The notes under the pieces were generated by a model. The model searched no databases. It worked only from the letters and a program-made list of their open reading frames with translations, and was not told where the DNA came from. Positions 23,336-33,539 of a DNA stretch of 64,000 nucleotides are shown in pieces (position 1 is the stretch's first letter; the number at the start of each line of letters is the position of its first letter). The stretch lies in the IMG/VR virus record IMGVR_UViG_3300017773_000004, positions 1 to 64,000 of that record. The stretch is one strand, 5' to 3'. Source of the stretch: a virus. The translations under genes were made by a program, and so were the position numbers.

Positions 23336-23992
23336 ATGACAGCTCAAACTACTTTACCTGATCCAAATAACCGTATTAGTATTGCTGGTAATGATGACAG
23401 TGGTTCTTACGGTCCTGGATTTTCATCTGTAACTTTAAAATCAAATCAGCCTGTTGTTTCAAATAAATCAAATTCTGGTCTTTCTTTTCGTTCCATTGTA
23501 AAGTATCATCAGTGGGAATTGGATATTAAGTATAATGATCTTACAAAATCTGATTTTAATATAGTATACCCTTTTCTACTAGAAAGGCAACAAAGTCAAG
23601 AAGCCTTTTTTGTAGAGCTTCCTCAATATGGAAATGCTGTTGCAGCTACTCAAATAATAAATACTACAGCTAGTACAAGCCCTGGAAGAGAATTTTTAAA
23701 CTTAACGGGTACTAATGTAGATGATATTAATATGGGCGATATGTTTCATTTAATTAATAATGACGACAGTCTACACTTAAAAGCGTATAAAGTTACAAAA
23801 ATTGATGCAACAAATAATAGAATTTTCTTTTCTCCCGGGTTACAGCGAAAAATCACTGCAAATGATACTGCAAGAATTCTTATGACTCGTCCACGCCTTC
23901 GTGTACGAGTTAAAGGAGCTATGCTCACTTACTCAGTAAAAGCAAATGGACTGTATACTTTTTCAGTCAATGTAGAAGAGGCTTTGGCATAA
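23336..23992 (+). CDS. Distal tail protein
   Basis: 218 residues, immediately after the tape measure and just before the giant tip protein. The N-terminal half has KYHQWELDIKYNDLTKSDFN then YPFLLERQQSQEAFFVELPQ, a pattern repeated among marine siphophage tail-tip proteins that resemble distal tail hubs. The second half is a small beta-barrel-like domain (INMGDMFHLINNDDSLHLKA) and the end (AMLTYSVKANGLYTFSVNVE) returns to the hub fold. Such proteins form the ring joining the tube to the tip. Family assignment is by pattern and position. Confidence 0.65.
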   Translation: MTAQTTLPDPNNRISIAGNDDSGSYGPGFSSVTLKSNQPVVSNKSNSGLSFRSIVKYHQWELDIKYNDLTKSDFNIVYPFLLERQQSQEAFFVELPQYGNAVAATQIINTTASTSPGREFLNLTGTNVDDINMGDMFHLINNDDSLHLKAYKVTKIDATNNRIFFSPGLQRKITANDTARILMTRPRLRVRVKGAMLTYSVKANGLYTFSVNVEEALA

Positions 23993-26900
23993 ATGGCATT
24001 ACGAAATATACATGATGATATTATAACGGCGCTACAGAATCGAGTGCCTCTTTTAACCTATCATTTGATAAAATTTGAAAAACCTTCAAGTCTGCAAAAA
24101 GCTACTCGAAGAACTGATTTTTCGTATCTTACAGATGCTCCTTATGATGTAGACTATGATGAAGATGGAGATAACTCTACCAATGGCTATAAGGCAGGGG
24201 GAGTTGTAAAAATAGGAAAAGTACAAGAGGCAATAGAAGCAAAAGCCACTAAAATGAGCTTAACTCTTTCGGCCACTAAGCTAGGAGCAACTTGTATTGC
24301 ACAGGCTACTATGGCAGATACTCCGACTACTCCGGTCGCAGCAACTAGTAGTGGAGAAGGGACTGCAGGAATACTTAATTTAGATTTTGATATTTTTTCA
24401 GCAGGCTTTTATGTAGGAGACACTATAAGCCTAACTCGAACTGATGAAGGAACATTCCCTAAAAATACAAATTTTAACCTTGTTAATCCAGCCGCTCCAA
24501 CTGCACTTACGCTCAAAATTGATAAAATTCGAGGCGATGGAAAAACAATTGAAGTAACAAGTCTAGAAAAAGAAGGAATTGTAGCCTTTACTAACGTCGA
24601 GTGTAATATAGATTATGTTAATCCGGAAGTAACTACTCTTACTGCAAAAAATATAGGCTCTTTAAGCTATGAAAGTTATGTGAATAGAAGCGTAGAAATT
24701 TATAGAGTTTTTGCACATCCCGATACGGGAATTATAATTGGTAGTCCTTTTCTATATTTTAAAGGCGTTATTGCTCAGGGCACTCTCAATGAAAAAATTT
24801 CGGGGGAGCCTACGATTACTTGGTCTCTAACTAGCCATTGGGGAGATTTTATTAGAATACAAGGACGATTAACTTCAGACGAATTTCATAGAGGATTAGA
24901 TTCGGCAGGATATATTTTAGAAAATACAGCATTAAAACCGCAATATGCTAGTGATTTTGGATTTGAGCATGCAGATAAATCATTAAATGTTCTAGCAAAG
25001 TATACAGGCACGGACTCTCGGCTAAAATCTCGTAGAAGGGGAGGCCTTGCGGGTATGATGGGCGGCAGAAAATACTCTACAGAATATTTTGAAGTTGAAA
25101 AACAGCTTGATCTAAGACTAAATCTAGAGTCGAGACATATTCCAGTTGTTTATGGAGTGCAAAAAATTGATTCCTTTCCTGCATTTGCAGATGTAATAAT
25201 TACTCCGGACATTACTCCGGGACAGACAGGCTCAAATTCAAGTCAATTTACTGGTGGATTTACAACTATGTATTCCGCAAATGTGCTGTGTGAAGGGCCT
25301 ATTTCAGCATTGTTTGATGTATTTGTAGATGATGAGAGTTTAGTCTGTAAAGATGAGTCAGATAAAAGTGTACGAGAAATGGGCACACTTCCTACGGGAA
25401 CTACTGACACTACTGACACTGTAAAAGGGGTTGCTTGTTTCGGCTCGATGGAGAAAGGAGATGTAGCAGGCGGATCCTATTTTAATCAAGTTTCTGCACA
25501 AGCAGGAGGTCAAATAGCCTCAACACCCTACGGTACTTTTATAATAAGTGGGGGAACAAACCCTGAAGGCTTGGATATACAAGTATCTATGATTCTACCT
25601 GATGGTAGTATAGTAAGTGGAATAAACGAAGCTCAGTTTGACTCGGAAAATAATCAAATAGGTGGGTATTTCCCACAAAGTGACCCAGAGCAAAGAGGAG
25701 TTTTACACGAAAGAAGCTTAGGGCCTTTGCCCCAAGCTAAAAATTTAAAATTAACTTTTCATTCTGGAAAAGATGACCAAGAAGCAAATAAAATTTTAAT
25801 GAATAAAGCTGCCGGAGAAGGCAGTACAACCCCCCTATTTTTAGGGCAACAACAATATACAAAACTAGGACTAGATCCTGGAACATACTGGGGACAGTCT
25901 CATAGATTGCTGGATACTGCATACGCAGTACTTGAAGATAAAGTTAGTGATACAGATGCACAACTTCCTGATATAAGTTATGTTGTAAAAGGAAAATTTG
26001 TAAATTGTTTTAATTATGATGGAACTTACAGAAATAATCTGGTAAACGACCCTAATAGTGCACAGCATGTTGGTTATTTTGATTTAGCGGACAATGTACT
26101 TATTGAGCCCCACTACAGATCGGGGGCAAAGTATAATGCCACTATTATTGATAAGTGGTTCTTTGTGGACATGAACGGAGAGTATGATTATAGGTTCCGA
26201 TTCAAAGCAGGACTCAAAGGAATAGTAAGTGTTCAAAATGTTGATGAGCTAAATGTATTTTCTGTATTTTCAGCGCCGGGTATACGTACAGGCGACAAAG
26301 TTAAATATAAAGCAAGTGGCACGGCGATTTCAGGATTAGTAAATAATACAGAATACTTTGCTATTTATGATCCTAACTCCTCAGGATCAATTAAACTCGC
26401 ATCCACAAAAGAAAATGCAGTAGCAGGGACTACTCTTAGTATACCAACACAAACACTTCCTACAGGAACTCATGACCTAGAACTATTATTTTTAGATGAG
26501 CAATTAATTAATGATGGAATAAAAAGATTTGTTGTTGAAAATCCAACCCAAGTTACCATTGGAGGACAACTGGTTACTCCTAATTTTACTTGTACTTCGG
26601 AAACTTATGGCGGAGGAGCCAACATTGATGTTTCAAATGTCGAATATACTAGTGAAAGGTATATTCATCAACAAACTTCTAGCCCTCTTGTAAACTTTCC
26701 TATTTCTATAAAACGAACAGTTACTCGCGGAAAACAGATAAACACGAATATGTTTTCAAATGAATTTGGAATTGATACGGACGACAAGGTAACTGTTATG
26801 GGTCAACCGATTCCGAAAGCTTTACTCACAATGTTTTCGGGTTTGGTCGACGCTGCTCGTGCAGCAGCAATTGCCAACTCCAACGGTGCACTTACAACCG

Positions 26901-29900
26901 CTAATTTTTTTACAGACGCAAGTGGAGCTTTTCTAGCTCTTCCAGTAGGTGATGCATACGAATATGAAATCGATTTTTCTGGAACCCCCGCACTAGCAAG
27001 AAATCTTATAAGAGCAATAAAAGGTGCACCAGCTGCTGCACAAGCAATTGACTTACAGATAAAACGAGAGCATAAAGGCGGTAACGTTGTAAATGGAGTT
27101 TTGCAAGACGGAATAACTGTAGAAGTAAGTCCTTTTACAACTGTGAGTGGCTGGCCCGGACTTACCGCTGCTTATGACGAAAGCACTGATAAAATAATAA
27201 TTAAGGGCTTTAATACTCAACTAGACGAACTATTTGATGCTGTAGATACAACGGCTCCAGGACCTGGGCAATTCGATAGTAATAATTCTAATCAACAACA
27301 AGTAAATACAGATACAAAAGTACATTCATCTAATGTTACTGCAACTTTACAGTTCTTTCAAGTTGTAGTTCAAGATACGACAAGTCCAGTTATAGATACA
27401 ACTGATGCAGATACATTAGATGGAACTACTATTACTTTTAAGAAAGAAAATGTTGAGGATAGAACAGTAGGACTAGCATATCCAAGTATTACTGCAAACC
27501 CAGTAGCCAATACTCCGGGAAACCCCGGAAGTCTTAATATTGCACTTAGAAATGCTAACTTATTAATACTTACGGAACATTTAAATACTACAGACCACGG
27601 AGGAACCTCAACATATTCCTATGGCGGACGAAGCTATGAAGGTAGTGCTGTTCCCTCTAAATCTGATCGTAGAGTTTCAACTAATCCCGCATTACAGTTA
27701 TTAGACTACTTAAGAAGCACTACATATGGTAAAGGACTCTCCGATGATCTTTTAAATATTGAGTCTTTTCGAGAAACTGCACGAGCATGCGATCAGCAGT
27801 CTCGCGTAACAGTTCTTGGTTCTCATATACGGCCTCCTGCACATATAAGTGTGGGAGATGTATACGAGTATAGATTCAGTAGTAAAGTATTTTTTAGAGG
27901 TACTCTTGAAGAAGTATCCAATACAATACAACATACTGTTGTAGAGTACGATTCAACCACAAATACTTCAACTACAGTAACTAGAAATTATATACAGTAT
28001 ACTTTTAAAGATGTAATTGGAAAACTTGGAAGAAAGTGGTATAGTTACACTAAGTATCACCGAGGAGAAATTGTATGGACAGTAGACGGAAAAGCCCTTA
28101 TTGTAGATTCCGGATCCATCAGCGGACCTTATCCTAAAACCATATCACAGCCGGACAGTCCGCTACCTCAAGCTACCATAAGTGCTGGATATACGGGCGG
28201 AAGTGCCACAGGAGGGGTGGCTTACCTTACTAAAGTAAGTGGCGCATCAAATAGCGATACGGAACTGCATCTAGATACTGAGCAGCACTCAGGAAGTACG
28301 GGAAATCCTATTGTCAAAAAATTGCTTGGTGATGGTAGAATTGCTTCTGGCTATGATTTGTATGATTCTTGTGACGTAAGATACTGGAAATATTTAGGCT
28401 GGGAAGAAAGAACTCAGCGACACGCTACGCGCCATCAAATGAATCAAACTATTGATACGAGTGCTCCTCTCTTTGATAACGTAAATCAGATGCTTACACA
28501 GTTTAATGGAATTCTTCGATATTCTAATGGAAAGTATGAGTTAGATTTAAAAACTAAAGCGCCCACTACTATTAGTTCCCTTGAACAAATAACCACTGAC
28601 AAAATTGTTGGTGATATAAAAATAACTGATAAAGGAATTAGTAAAACATACAATTCTGTTACTACTGGCTATATTGATCCACAAAATGGATTTAACTCAA
28701 AAAATATAACATACTACAATTCGAATTATAAAAAAGAAGATAAAGGAATTTCTCGTCAAGGTCAGTATAAAGCACCGGGAATCACAAATTATTTTAATAA
28801 CCGAATGAATATCAAGCAAATGCTTGATGAGTCTCGTTCTGGTCTTACTGCTACTTTTACAGGCTCTCCAGAAACTTATGTATTACTTCCGGGTAATATT
28901 ATAGACATTACTTACGAAAGATTTAACTGGACAAATAAACTCTTTCGCATACAATCCATGAGCCCCCGAGACGATTTATTAGTAGATTTTACAGTTGTTG
29001 AACATAATGATGATGCTTACGTACTTGAGGCTCTTCCTTCAGATTTAGTAGAGGCTACTTATCCAGAGGGTCCCGGATTCCCTGTAGTTAACCCTATTGC
29101 TCCAACTGGGCTTACTGCAGTAGGAACTACTGATGGAATACGTCTTAACTGGAATAATGTAGTCAACTTTAGTCAAGAAACGCACATAATAGAGGTTTGG
29201 AGAAGTACGAATTCTAGTTTTAGTACTTCTTTTCCTACCTTTGGCACAGCGAATGATGTAGAAAAACCCCATAAAACATCTTCTGTAAATACTACAACCG
29301 ATGATGCGAATCTTGATCCTGATCTTACATATTATTACTGGATTCGATATGCACTACCTTCTAATAAAGGTAGTCCTGGAGTAAGAAATTTTTCAAGTTT
29401 TCATCCTCAAAGAAATGAACCCGGCGTTAGTGCTACCGCTCTAGATAATAGATCTTATAGTGTAGACTTTTTTGGGCCTCAAACAGCAAACTATGATGCT
29501 GCAGGGGATCTGTTGTCTGGAAGTACTTTTACATATACTGCAACAGCTTTTAACTTTTTAGATCCAAGATTTAAGTTTACATTTGACGGCGCAGCAGAGC
29601 CCTCATTTACTGCCCCTGCAAGTGGTTTTCAAAAAACTTTTAATATAACTGTTCCATCAACTATCTTTACCGGTGTAAAAGACATAAAGGTTGAAATTCA
29701 AGAAGGTGCGGCGGGGGGCACAAAAATAGAAGAAACACTTACGTTGACGGCCGTTCAACAGCCCCAAACTCAAAAAACAGTAGAACTGTTTAAAAAGTTA
29801 AATAATGTTAATACTACAACAGGTATTACAAATCCTACGCAGCAAACATTTGCAAATCCTACAAATGGTATTTCGGGATGGTCAACAACTCAGCAAGATC

Positions 29901-32509
29901 TTACTCAAAATCTAGATGTAATCTTTATGGTAGAAAGAGTCTTTACAACGGACGGTCTTTCTCCTCAAGATGCAACTTGGTCAACTCCAGTAATTGTAGC
30001 TAGGCGAAATGATGGCATTACCGGCCCCCAAGGCCCGGGTACTCCGCAAATGGATTTAACCAATGAAAATCACAGTGTTACAGCAGATAATGCTGGAAAT
30101 GTTCTTAATAGTAATTTTCCGGGTGCAGTCACTGCTGCTATTATTTATGAAGGTGGAACAAATGTAACAAATAATTGGACTTTTGCTACTCCTGTGCAGA
30201 GTCACCCAGGATTAGGATTTAGCTGGAATAGTACTTCAAAAGTTCTTCAGATCACTTCCATGTCCGCAGCACTAACAGAAGCAACAGTTACTATTAGTGC
30301 TAGCTATCTAGGCACTACTTTAACTAAAACATTTACTATAACTAAAGTTAATGCGGGATCAGCGGGAGACGAGGGAGAGTCCGTAAACATTATATTTGGT
30401 AGATTCTCTACACCTCCGAATGCACCCGCAGACTCTACTAGTCCTAACAATAGTATTGGATGGTATGATGATCCTCCTGCAGACCAAGGAAATCCTTTAT
30501 ATGCTTCGAGAGGCACAAAAGCTTCAGGAGCAACTAATTTTGTCTGGAGTACCCCCTATAGAGTTGATGGTGATTCAGTAGCAGAAGTCTATGTTTACTC
30601 TGATGTTGTTACTGGAACCACAATACCAACTCCTCCTACGTCGTCAACATATAACTTTAGAACTAGTACTCTTACTATTAATAACGCTAGCTGGAACAAG
30701 AATCCTCCAAGTCTAGTAAACGATGGAGACCAAATATACGTGTCCGTAGGATTAGCTGCAGGCACCCCTAGAGGCACCCCGACCGTTACTTTTGGGCCTG
30801 CAGCACGATATGCAGTGAAAACAGATGGAAACGATGCAGTAGTATATAGTTTGAATATAGTTCCTTCAGTAATCAAAAAGACAATACCAGCCACTGGTTC
30901 TGCAACTTTTGATTTTACTACTCTAAATGTTTCAACAATTAAAACAGCAGGAACTACTGTAACACAGTCACCTTTGCCTGCAAATGAAGTAACTATAAAG
31001 GCGTATCTAAATTCAGCGAACAGCGCCCATGCCACTAGCAGTAATGGTAATATGACTCTTACCTCATCTGGTGATTATGGTTCTGCTAGTTCAATTAAAT
31101 TTGAGCTAATCAAAAACAATGTTGTTATAGATACCGAAACAGTACCTATTTTGGAACAAGAGCAAGGGGATCCGGGCCCAAGAACTATTCAAGGATACCT
31201 GTACTATAGAAAAACAGGACCTAATCATGCATTCGCTCCATCCGCTCCTAGTGGTAATACATATACTTTTTCAACAGGAGTGGTAACAGGCACCGATATT
31301 AATGATGCAGCAAATCCCCCGAACAATGTATGGCAAAACCAGCCTCAAACAACAAATGCAGCGGCACAAGAAACAATCTGGACTGTTCGATACTACGGAA
31401 CAGAAGCTTCCTCAGGAGCTACTTCAATAGCTGTAAATTACTCAAGTGTTGTTCAACATACTAATTTTACAGGAATAGTTACTTTTAGCTCGGGAACTCA
31501 ATTAACTGATGGTAGTGTTACTATTGACCCACTTACAGCAAATGAAGTAAATGGCACCTCGGGAGTCACTCAAACAATAATTGATGGAGCAAATATAAGC
31601 GCAGGTTCAATTCGAGCTGGAAACTTCGTGGGTGATGTTACTGAAACTTATACGCTTTCTTATGGAGATCAACAAGCAGGTATTGCAGCATCTTTTACTC
31701 AATCTAGTACTAGCACTTTTCACTTTTACATACCGGCCCCTAAAGATAATGGTACAACGCTGAATGGAGTCTCTGCAAATGTTGCGAGATCGCTTTTTGG
31801 AAATATGCACGTAGTTTTAGAAAGTAGTAGTCAGTATATTATTCGTGCATACACTGAAATTTTCTTAAGAAGCGGAACAATATTTGGGCAGGCAACTGGT
31901 ACGATGTACAGACAAAACTGGAGTGGCTATTCTTTCATTTCTTCCTACCCAGTGTCCCCTTTCAGTGGTTCCGCGCTTAAGTATTTAGAGATATATGGAA
32001 ATAAAATGGGCGAACTAAATACTGGGGGGCTGCTCTATAAACATGGAGGTACAGGAGGCTACTCTCCTATAGTTAGTTTAGAGTATTTTCCTACAGGGGC
32101 TCTATACCACGGCTATGAGTGTACTCGAGTCTACTTTTATAGTAATAATAGTCTTAGTTCAAACAATAGAGCCAATCTTAAAGGTACTTTTAGTCCTAGT
32201 TACATGATTTGGGAACATTGGCCTAGTACCTATAACACTAGTTTATCTACCAGTCCTAGCATAGCACAGGTTTCTATGCGAGCCAGAATAGGGGGTATTT
32301 ATAAAGCTTCTGGGCCTGGAATTTGTGTAATGCCCATAAACTTTAGACTGCCAAAAAGAGTTCATACGTCTCCAGTTCAATTAACTGCAAAAACGACTAT
32401 TGTACATCATACAACTAATAGTGTTAATAATAGCACGAATCCAACAGGAGGCTCTACCATCCCTGTATCCGTGCGTTTTGTAGGAGGAACTTTTGGCTAT
32501 TCAGTATAA
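23993..32509 (+). CDS. Giant central tail-tip / host-recognition protein (gpJ-like)
   Basis: 2838 residues, over twice lambda gpJ. The first ~1650 residues form the hub: a beta-rich N-terminus, a segment RHIPVVYGVQKIDSFPAFAD (about 385-405) typical of J-like tip proteins, and a later hub region with YDSCDVRYWKYLGWEERTQR (about 1458). A fibronectin type III domain lies at about 1700-1806 (APTGLTAVGTTDGIRLNWNN). Further beta-sandwich modules are separated by collagen-like turns (GITGPQGPG near 2010, NAGSAGDEGES near 2120, EQGDPGPR near 2388). The last ~300 residues are Ser/Tyr/Gly-rich and probably exposed, hence the likely receptor-contact end. It would seal the tube and detect the host. Length and domain order are seen; the receptor-binding role is family knowledge. 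Confidence 0.85.
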   Translation: MALRNIHDDIITALQNRVPLLTYHLIKFEKPSSLQKATRRTDFSYLTDAPYDVDYDEDGDNSTNGYKAGGVVKIGKVQEAIEAKATKMSLTLSATKLGATCIAQATMADTPTTPVAATSSGEGTAGILNLDFDIFSAGFYVGDTISLTRTDEGTFPKNTNFNLVNPAAPTALTLKIDKIRGDGKTIEVTSLEKEGIVAFTNVECNIDYVNPEVTTLTAKNIGSLSYESYVNRSVEIYRVFAHPDTGIIIGSPFLYFKGVIAQGTLNEKISGEPTITWSLTSHWGDFIRIQGRLTSDEFHRGLDSAGYILENTALKPQYASDFGFEHADKSLNVLAKYTGTDSRLKSRRRGGLAGMMGGRKYSTEYFEVEKQLDLRLNLESRHIPVVYGVQKIDSFPAFADVIITPDITPGQTGSNSSQFTGGFTTMYSANVLCEGPISALFDVFVDDESLVCKDESDKSVREMGTLPTGTTDTTDTVKGVACFGSMEKGDVAGGSYFNQVSAQAGGQIASTPYGTFIISGGTNPEGLDIQVSMILPDGSIVSGINEAQFDSENNQIGGYFPQSDPEQRGVLHERSLGPLPQAKNLKLTFHSGKDDQEANKILMNKAAGEGSTTPLFLGQQQYTKLGLDPGTYWGQSHRLLDTAYAVLEDKVSDTDAQLPDISYVVKGKFVNCFNYDGTYRNNLVNDPNSAQHVGYFDLADNVLIEPHYRSGAKYNATIIDKWFFVDMNGEYDYRFRFKAGLKGIVSVQNVDELNVFSVFSAPGIRTGDKVKYKASGTAISGLVNNTEYFAIYDPNSSGSIKLASTKENAVAGTTLSIPTQTLPTGTHDLELLFLDEQLINDGIKRFVVENPTQVTIGGQLVTPNFTCTSETYGGGANIDVSNVEYTSERYIHQQTSSPLVNFPISIKRTVTRGKQINTNMFSNEFGIDTDDKVTVMGQPIPKALLTMFSGLVDAARAAAIANSNGALTTANFFTDASGAFLALPVGDAYEYEIDFSGTPALARNLIRAIKGAPAAAQAIDLQIKREHKGGNVVNGVLQDGITVEVSPFTTVSGWPGLTAAYDESTDKIIIKGFNTQLDELFDAVDTTAPGPGQFDSNNSNQQQVNTDTKVHSSNVTATLQFFQVVVQDTTSPVIDTTDADTLDGTTITFKKENVEDRTVGLAYPSITANPVANTPGNPGSLNIALRNANLLILTEHLNTTDHGGTSTYSYGGRSYEGSAVPSKSDRRVSTNPALQLLDYLRSTTYGKGLSDDLLNIESFRETARACDQQSRVTVLGSHIRPPAHISVGDVYEYRFSSKVFFRGTLEEVSNTIQHTVVEYDSTTNTSTTVTRNYIQYTFKDVIGKLGRKWYSYTKYHRGEIVWTVDGKALIVDSGSISGPYPKTISQPDSPLPQATISAGYTGGSATGGVAYLTKVSGASNSDTELHLDTEQHSGSTGNPIVKKLLGDGRIASGYDLYDSCDVRYWKYLGWEERTQRHATRHQMNQTIDTSAPLFDNVNQMLTQFNGILRYSNGKYELDLKTKAPTTISSLEQITTDKIVGDIKITDKGISKTYNSVTTGYIDPQNGFNSKNITYYNSNYKKEDKGISRQGQYKAPGITNYFNNRMNIKQMLDESRSGLTATFTGSPETYVLLPGNIIDITYERFNWTNKLFRIQSMSPRDDLLVDFTVVEHNDDAYVLEALPSDLVEATYPEGPGFPVVNPIAPTGLTAVGTTDGIRLNWNNVVNFSQETHIIEVWRSTNSSFSTSFPTFGTANDVEKPHKTSSVNTTTDDANLDPDLTYYYWIRYALPSNKGSPGVRNFSSFHPQRNEPGVSATALDNRSYSVDFFGPQTANYDAAGDLLSGSTFTYTATAFNFLDPRFKFTFDGAAEPSFTAPASGFQKTFNITVPSTIFTGVKDIKVEIQEGAAGGTKIEETLTLTAVQQPQTQKTVELFKKLNNVNTTTGITNPTQQTFANPTNGISGWSTTQQDLTQNLDVIFMVERVFTTDGLSPQDATWSTPVIVARRNDGITGPQGPGTPQMDLTNENHSVTADNAGNVLNSNFPGAVTAAIIYEGGTNVTNNWTFATPVQSHPGLGFSWNSTSKVLQITSMSAALTEATVTISASYLGTTLTKTFTITKVNAGSAGDEGESVNIIFGRFSTPPNAPADSTSPNNSIGWYDDPPADQGNPLYASRGTKASGATNFVWSTPYRVDGDSVAEVYVYSDVVTGTTIPTPPTSSTYNFRTSTLTINNASWNKNPPSLVNDGDQIYVSVGLAAGTPRGTPTVTFGPAARYAVKTDGNDAVVYSLNIVPSVIKKTIPATGSATFDFTTLNVSTIKTAGTTVTQSPLPANEVTIKAYLNSANSAHATSSNGNMTLTSSGDYGSASSIKFELIKNNVVIDTETVPILEQEQGDPGPRTIQGYLYYRKTGPNHAFAPSAPSGNTYTFSTGVVTGTDINDAANPPNNVWQNQPQTTNAAAQETIWTVRYYGTEASSGATSIAVNYSSVVQHTNFTGIVTFSSGTQLTDGSVTIDPLTANEVNGTSGVTQTIIDGANISAGSIRAGNFVGDVTETYTLSYGDQQAGIAASFTQSSTSTFHFYIPAPKDNGTTLNGVSANVARSLFGNMHVVLESSSQYIIRAYTEIFLRSGTIFGQATGTMYRQNWSGYSFISSYPVSPFSGSALKYLEIYGNKMGELNTGGLLYKHGGTGGYSPIVSLEYFPTGALYHGYECTRVYFYSNNSLSSNNRANLKGTFSPSYMIWEHWPSTYNTSLSTSPSIAQVSMRARIGGIYKASGPGICVMPINFRLPKRVHTSPVQLTAKTTIVHHTTNSVNNSTNPTGGSTIPVSVRFVGGTFGYSV

Positions 32510-32520
32510 GGAGAGAAAAT

Positions 32521-32925
32521 ATGTCTTTTAATTGGAAAGTAACAGGAATGCTAAAAAATTCTGATGGTGGAGTTTATAGTGCTCATATTCACTGCTCTAA
32601 AGCAGAAACTATGGATGGAGTAGACCAGGTAGCAGATTTTGCTTATGTACTAACTTTTGAGCCCGATTCTACTTCAGCAAATTTTATTCCTTATGAAAGT
32701 TTAACCGAAGAAATAGTATTAGGGTGGGCGCATAACGGGGACTCGGAGTCTAAAGCCGAGGAAGACTGGATATTAGAAGTTGACGACTTGGGATACCCTA
32801 CTATGGCCACATATGACAATTACAGTCACGGAAATGCGGATCCTAAAGCCTATGTAGAAATGATAGTAGAAGGTGAATTAGCGGAAATAAGAACTGCTAC
32901 TGCACCTGCAGTTTTACCTTGGTAA
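32521..32925 (+). CDS. Hypothetical virion-module protein
   Basis: 134 residues with a strong ribosome site (TAAGGAGAG). The sequence SFNWKVTGMLKNSDGGVYSA, HIHCSK and a later VLGWAHNGD resemble a short family I recall from marine phages in which a W-x-(V/I)-x-x-(L/M) start is followed by G-V-V-x-x-V/A-H; function unknown. It is acidic and predicted all-beta. Located between the tip protein and promoter P4, it is the last gene of the P3 transcript if no terminator intervenes (none is evident). Confidence 0.55.
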   Translation: MSFNWKVTGMLKNSDGGVYSAHIHCSKAETMDGVDQVADFAYVLTFEPDSTSANFIPYESLTEEIVLGWAHNGDSESKAEEDWILEVDDLGYPTMATYDNYSHGNADPKAYVEMIVEGELAEIRTATAPAVLPW

Positions 32926-32935
32926 TCATACCCCC

Positions 32936-32976
32936 CAAAAATAAATCTTGACATTTTATGTCTGTATTGTTATAAT
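32936..32976 (+). promoter_or_regulatory. Promoter P4 (sigma-70 consensus)
   Basis: The -35 is TTGACA (32948-32953), the spacer is 17 bp and the -10 is TATAAT (32971-32976), again preceded by an A-rich 12-mer, CAAAAATAAATC. It occupies the 99-bp gap before the fibre region and is the only promoter found between here and 57.3 kb. Confidence 0.88.
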
Positions 32977-33024
32977 CATTTTTAATTAAATATAAAAGCC
33001 TCCTCGTGAGTAAGTTAAACCTCA

Positions 33025-33357
33025 ATGGATATAATTCAAGTAGTAAAAGGCGATACAGGCCCAAACCTTAGAGCAACTGTGACTCGCTCAGACACTGGAG
33101 GAGCTTTTGTAGGGACGAGTAACTGTATCTTGAAGATACGTAAAAAAGGAACTACAGTAGTAATCTCAACGATTTCCCTTAATGCAGCTGCATCTAATCT
33201 TGCTACAGGAACATTAGTATTTCCTTTGTCCTCTTTCTTGACTGATAATAATACAGTAGAGGGATTTTATGAGGGAGAAATTACATTTACTCTGACAGAT
33301 AATACTACTATGAGTGTATTTGAGCTAATAGACTTTAAAGTTAGAGAAGATTTCTAA
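33025..33357 (+). CDS. BppU-like N-terminal domain protein (baseplate/tip candidate)
   Basis: 110 residues, all-beta. The start VVKGDTGPNLRATVTRSDTG, the central NCILKIRKKGTTVVIS and the end GFYEGEITFTLTD then FELIDFKVRED follow the pattern of small phage domains resembling the N-terminal domain of baseplate upper proteins (BppU/DUF2479 type), which dock fibres to the tail tip. As a stand-alone domain it could be an adaptor for the fibres encoded downstream. First gene behind P4. Confidence 0.55.
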   Translation: MDIIQVVKGDTGPNLRATVTRSDTGGAFVGTSNCILKIRKKGTTVVISTISLNAAASNLATGTLVFPLSSFLTDNNTVEGFYEGEITFTLTDNTTMSVFELIDFKVREDF

Positions 33358-33358
33358 A

Positions 33359-33535
33359 ATGAAAAAAAGTTTAGTATATAAAGAGCCTGTTAAGCTATTC
33401 AATGTCCCTGAACGAGGCAAATATTATTCAAACGGCCCTATCCTTAATACCAGTAGTATTAGTATCCCAGTATTTTTTAAAAAGTCCTCGGATACTCCTC
33501 TACTTGCAACAGTAACGGTGGTAGGCACAACTTAA
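33359..33535 (+). CDS. Small hypothetical protein (58 aa)
   Basis: The frame starts at ATG 33359, one base after the stop of the previous gene, and ends four bases before the next start, filling a gap that would otherwise be 182 bp. The peptide (KKSLVYKEPVKLFNVPERGK, a middle GPILNTSSISIPVFF and the end LATVTVVGTT) looks like a tiny beta-hairpin domain. The snug fit between neighbours is the main evidence. It may be a tail-tip adaptor piece; family unknown. Confidence 0.5.
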   Translation: MKKSLVYKEPVKLFNVPERGKYYSNGPILNTSSISIPVFFKKSSDTPLLATVTVVGTT

Positions 33536-33539
33536 ATAA

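Noticed and set aside
30595-31035. Minus-strand open frame of 146 codons inside the giant tip gene
   Set aside because: Antisense shadow of a Thr/Val-rich beta region; the plus-strand gene is continuous and recognisable on both sides.
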